Below, in pieces: positions 30,185 to 32,163 of a DNA stretch of 32,163 nt (position 1 is its first letter; the number at the start of each line of letters is the position of its first letter). This DNA comes from a virus. The translations under genes were made by a program, and so were the position numbers. Where the stretch lies: the IMG/VR virus record IMGVR_UViG_3300020183_004721, positions 1 to 32,163 of that record; one strand, written 5' to 3'. Under the pieces are notes generated by a model that saw nothing but the letters and a program-made list of their open reading frames with translations, had not been told where the DNA came from and did not search any database.

Positions 30185-30552
30185 GAGCCCGAGAATTCAT
30201 CAAAGAAGCAAGAAATACACAGGGAGATGTGGCCTCTGGTTTCGATCCAATCCAGAGCGATCCTCTGACCTTGACCTATGTGTTTCCTACTATGCCTGCG
30301 AACAATCCTTACAGGACCTACAGGTTCAGCATGGCCGTGGCCAATCATGATGCAGAACCTATGGAAAACCCTACCAGCCAGATGGCCATGATGTCGGCCT
30401 ATACCAAAGAAGAAGATGACATGCTGAAGAAAGCCATGAAGAAAACCGGCGATCGTGGACACGTTGCAGGCAACCAAGGCAGTAAAGAACCAAAAGACAC
30501 CGGTCATCACAGTCCTGTGGCACGGGCCAAACGCAATCGCTGGGGAGTGTAA
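30181..30552 (+). CDS. Internal-protein candidate with [10 protein letters not shown]-terminus
   Basis: 123 residues opening [10 protein letters not shown], strikingly like the capsid-targeting peptide of T4 IPIII (MKTYQEFIAEA), with I-K-E before the expected cut. The mature part would have a beta-like segment ([34 protein letters not shown]), a Met-rich helix ([20 protein letters not shown]) and a basic, His-rich tail ([18 protein letters not shown]). The first 18 nt are nearly identical to those of the next gene at 30556 (only the first base differs), so the start peptide was copied or exchanged as a DNA unit. Function unknown. Confidence 0.68.
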   Translation: MRAREFIKEARNTQGDVASGFDPIQSDPLTLTYVFPTMPANNPYRTYRFSMAVANHDAEPMENPTSQMAMMSAYTKEEDDMLKKAMKKTGDRGHVAGNQGSKEPKDTGHHSPVARAKRNRWGV

Positions 30553-30555
30553 GCA

Positions 30556-31731
30556 GTGAGAGCCCGAGAATTCGTCATCGAGAAGAAACGCCGCAAGCGT
30601 AGACCACGGTGGGCTGCCTATGGTCCAGGACCCTACGGCGGTTATGGCTACTACGCAGGTTATAGTGGAGACGGCGGAGGCGGTGATGGCGGAGTAGGTG
30701 AAGCCAGCTATCCCGGCAACGTCGGAGCCATGGAGATAACTAAATTCTTTAGGATAGCAGGTCCTAAAGAAAAAGATCTGTTGAAAGTGTTGATACAACG
30801 CAAAGACTACAGCCGAGCCTGGGCATTGATACAGGGTATCACGGGTGTAAAACTACAGGGACGAGAATTCCAAACCGACGAAGGATGGCGAGATACACTG
30901 GCTGGATTGGCGTTAGGTACCGGTGTAGCCATGGGCAGCCCTGCTGATGCTAAAACTAATGTAGAACGAGTTGTCGTATCACCGGGACAAACTGTGTATT
31001 CTATAGCCAAAGCATTTGATACTACCCCGGAAGTCATTCAAAAATTAAACAAATTAGATAAAGATTTTACTATCAAACCCGATCAGGTTATAAAAGTTCC
31101 TAAGATAGATACAGTTGAAATTCCTTCTAAAGAAAAAAAATCTATTGATAGTAAAAAATCTGTAGAAAAGAAAGATGAAAAGAAATCCGAAAAGAAAATA
31201 GACACCAACAAAACTCTAACCGGAAAACCTTTTGAAGCATTGCTAACTCGAACCGCTCGGTCGTCCGGAATCACAGATCCTATCGAACTGGCGGCTTTCC
31301 TAGCCCAGACTTCTGTAGAGACTGGAAGATTCAAACACATGAGAGAAGTCGGCAACAAAGAAAGGATCGAAAGGATGTACGATCTAAAATTCAACCGACA
31401 AGGTGCTAAGATACTAGGCAATACCAAACCCGGAGACGGCTGGAGATATCGAGGTAGAGGATTTATACAATTGACTGGCAGAGACAATTATACCAGAGCC
31501 GGCAGAGATCTCGGCCTCGATCTAGCCAAAGATCCCGATCTAGTGGCCAGAGAGCCTGAAGTCGCGGCCAGAGCCAGCGTATGGTATTGGAAAACCCACG
31601 TTAGACCACAGGTAAACGATTTTAGAGATACTGCTGCAGTTACCAAAGCGGTTCAAGGGGGGTCGTCTGCGCTGGATCGTAGAGAACGCGAATTCCAAAA
31701 TTTTAAACAATTTAAATTGGCTAAAATATGA
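30556..31731 (+). CDS. LysM-GH19 muralytic enzyme with capsid-targeting-like N-terminus
   Basis: 391 residues from a GTG start, supported by GGGAG nearby and by the N-terminus MRAREFVIE, which matches the neighbour at 30181. Order: basic Gly/Tyr-rich region (about 10-47), GVGEA junction, helical module (51-105), QTDEGW and a hydrophobic stretch (TLAGLALGTGVAMGSPADA, 114-132), LysM domain (138-182, SPGQTVYSIAKAF ... IKPDQVIKVPK), Lys/Glu-rich linker (192-216), then a GH19-type domain (about 223-391) with likely catalytic Glu255 (TSVETGRF) and WRYRGRGFIQLTGRDNY. LysM binds and GH19 cleaves peptidoglycan. Because a separate endolysin exists at 16857, this one is more likely a virion enzyme, possibly packaged and ejected. 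Confidence 0.82.
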   Translation: MRAREFVIEKKRRKRRPRWAAYGPGPYGGYGYYAGYSGDGGGGDGGVGEASYPGNVGAMEITKFFRIAGPKEKDLLKVLIQRKDYSRAWALIQGITGVKLQGREFQTDEGWRDTLAGLALGTGVAMGSPADAKTNVERVVVSPGQTVYSIAKAFDTTPEVIQKLNKLDKDFTIKPDQVIKVPKIDTVEIPSKEKKSIDSKKSVEKKDEKKSEKKIDTNKTLTGKPFEALLTRTARSSGITDPIELAAFLAQTSVETGRFKHMREVGNKERIERMYDLKFNRQGAKILGNTKPGDGWRYRGRGFIQLTGRDNYTRAGRDLGLDLAKDPDLVAREPEVAARASVWYWKTHVRPQVNDFRDTAAVTKAVQGGSSALDRREREFQNFKQFKLAKI

Positions 31732-31928
31732 AAGCTCACGAATTCATAACTGAAAATTTTGCAGACGGTAAACGCAAAGGAAAGAGTCGGCCAGGTCGTG
31801 TAAAACGTGCAGGTGCCAGTTGTAATGGTAGCGTGACAGATTTACGCAAACGTGCTAAGAATAGTTCTGGGGAACGGGCTAAAATGTATCACTGGTGTGC
31901 TAATATGAAATCAGGGCGGAATAAATAA
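31728..31928 (+). CDS. Small basic Cys/Trp protein with capsid-targeting-like N-terminus
   Basis: 66 residues. MKAHEFITEN fits the MRAREFI family and has I-T-E before a possible cut. The rest is a very basic module: GKSRPGRVKRAGASCNGSV, TDLRKRAKNSSGERAKMYHW, then CANMKSG. I recall this module from marine T4-like phages; the paired Cys (in ASC and HWC) could bind a metal, and the charge would suit contact with packaged DNA, both inference. ATGA overlap with the gene before. Confidence 0.7.
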   Translation: MKAHEFITENFADGKRKGKSRPGRVKRAGASCNGSVTDLRKRAKNSSGERAKMYHWCANMKSGRNK

Positions 31929-31931
31929 TTA

Positions 31932-32120
31932 ATGATGAAAATACGTGAAATATTCGAAACCGCCACAGCAGAATCAACATCCGCTGGAAGTGTTTCTGTG
32001 GGCGTAGTTTATCCTAATAAAAAAGCGAAAACTCCTAAAAACAAGGACGGTACAGCAAAAAACGCATTAGATCTGAAAGGAGCCAACTTGTTGACCGGTG
32101 GCTCTTTGGTCAAAAGATAA
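31932..32120 (+). CDS. Small internal-protein candidate (MKIREIFE N-terminus)
   Basis: 62 residues (61 from the adjacent ATG at 31935). MKIREIFETATA gives I-F-E at the possible prohead-protease cut. The remainder is low in hydrophobics: SAGSVSVGVVYPNKKAKTPK, then DGTAKNALDLKGANLLTGG ending VKR, a C-terminus I recall from marine phage proteins. The start is 3 nt after the previous stop. Its TAA lies inside a late-promoter-like element for the next gene. Confidence 0.65.
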   Translation: MMKIREIFETATAESTSAGSVSVGVVYPNKKAKTPKNKDGTAKNALDLKGANLLTGGSLVKR

Positions 32121-32123
32121 ATA
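32116..32123 (+). promoter_or_regulatory. T4-type late promoter (GATAAATA)
   Basis: GATAAATATA, identical over 10 nt to the element at 24651-24660, overlaps the stop of the 31932 gene and lies 26 nt before the ATG at 32150. Predicted initiation would be near 32129, giving a leader of about 20 nt with an SD. Confidence 0.55.
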
Positions 32124-32149
32124 TAATATCAACCTTTAGGAAATCTAAA

Positions 32150-32163
32150 ATGGACTTCAAATC
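32150..32163 (+). CDS. Start of a gene running off the window
   Basis: ATG at 32150 (reads MDFK, then the edge) is preceded by an AGGA SD at about 32138-32141 and a late promoter at 32116. Only four full codons are visible, so no product can be named. Confidence 0.45.

Noticed and set aside
30118-30798. 226-codon open frame on the minus strand
   Set aside because: It runs antisense across three well-supported + strand genes and reads as His/Phe/Ile-rich shadow sequence with no motif or SD.
31919-31928. AATAAATA as a late promoter for the 31932 gene
   Set aside because: It overlaps the preceding stop and is too close to the next start to give a usable leader.
1-32163. tRNA genes, CRISPR arrays, integrase, attachment sites or insertion sequences
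   Set aside because: None seen on either strand: no cloverleaf in the few intergenic gaps, no regularly spaced repeats, and no transposase or integrase motifs.

Overview
The window is a piece of a double-stranded DNA phage genome, almost certainly a marine T4-like myovirus. Supporting genes are a T4 gp44-type clamp-loader ATPase, a GroES-like co-chaperonin, PhoH, a MazG-like pyrophosphohydrolase, a DUF2452 protein, peptide deformylase, an A-type Fe-S carrier and long fibre genes with the small modules typical of marine T4-like phages. Genes are packed with 1-14 nt overlaps, all but one (phoH) are on the + strand, and the DNA is AT-rich. A GH19 endolysin with i-spanin/o-spanin genes implies a Gram-negative host. 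No photosynthesis genes are visible, so I cannot choose between a cyanobacterial and a heterotrophic (for example SAR11-like) host.

Layout. (1) 1-320: the 3' end of a basic Cys/Trp module protein. (2) 337-9950: virion fibre/baseplate-periphery genes: two fibres, a 991-aa subtilisin-like protease with a cupredoxin-like insert, small adaptor proteins, and an 829-aa Ig-like (He_PIG) protein. Several share an N-terminal 'LRxAFxKVNxNF' module. (3) 9952-14745: small conserved genes, a detached piece of DNA polymerase III alpha, a GroES-like protein, MazG-like, a cytidylyltransferase that looks inserted in front of the clamp-loader gene, gp44, DUF2452. (4) 14742-15620: phoH on the minus strand and a divergent regulatory region. 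(5) 15621-19880: two unrecognised proteins, then a lysis block (GH19 endolysin, overlapping spanins, holin-like and other membrane proteins), closed by a strong intrinsic terminator. (6) 19952-24266: a proteostasis cassette, DnaJ / peptide deformylase / ClpA-type unfoldase with a ClpP-docking tripeptide, plus an unknown gene. (7) 24270-32163: a beta-rich small protein, then a late-promoter-led array of modular proteins.

The most interesting region is 24.68-32.12 kb. Most genes there begin with a short helical peptide ending in (L/I)-x-E, which resembles the T4 capsid-targeting sequence and the gp21 prohead-protease site. The long members carry further V/I-x-E-(G/A/S) sites at apparent module boundaries. 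I propose that this is a set of capsid-packaged internal proteins, some of them polyproteins. They include a nucleotidyltransferase and a LysM-GH19 muralytic enzyme that could be ejected into the host. This is inference from sequence pattern. Other notable points are a DnaE palm fragment lacking the catalytic aspartates, a duplicated gene-44 start flanking the cytidylyltransferase, and a late promoter placed so that transcription from it would remove most of one arm of a hairpin that hides the ribosome binding site.
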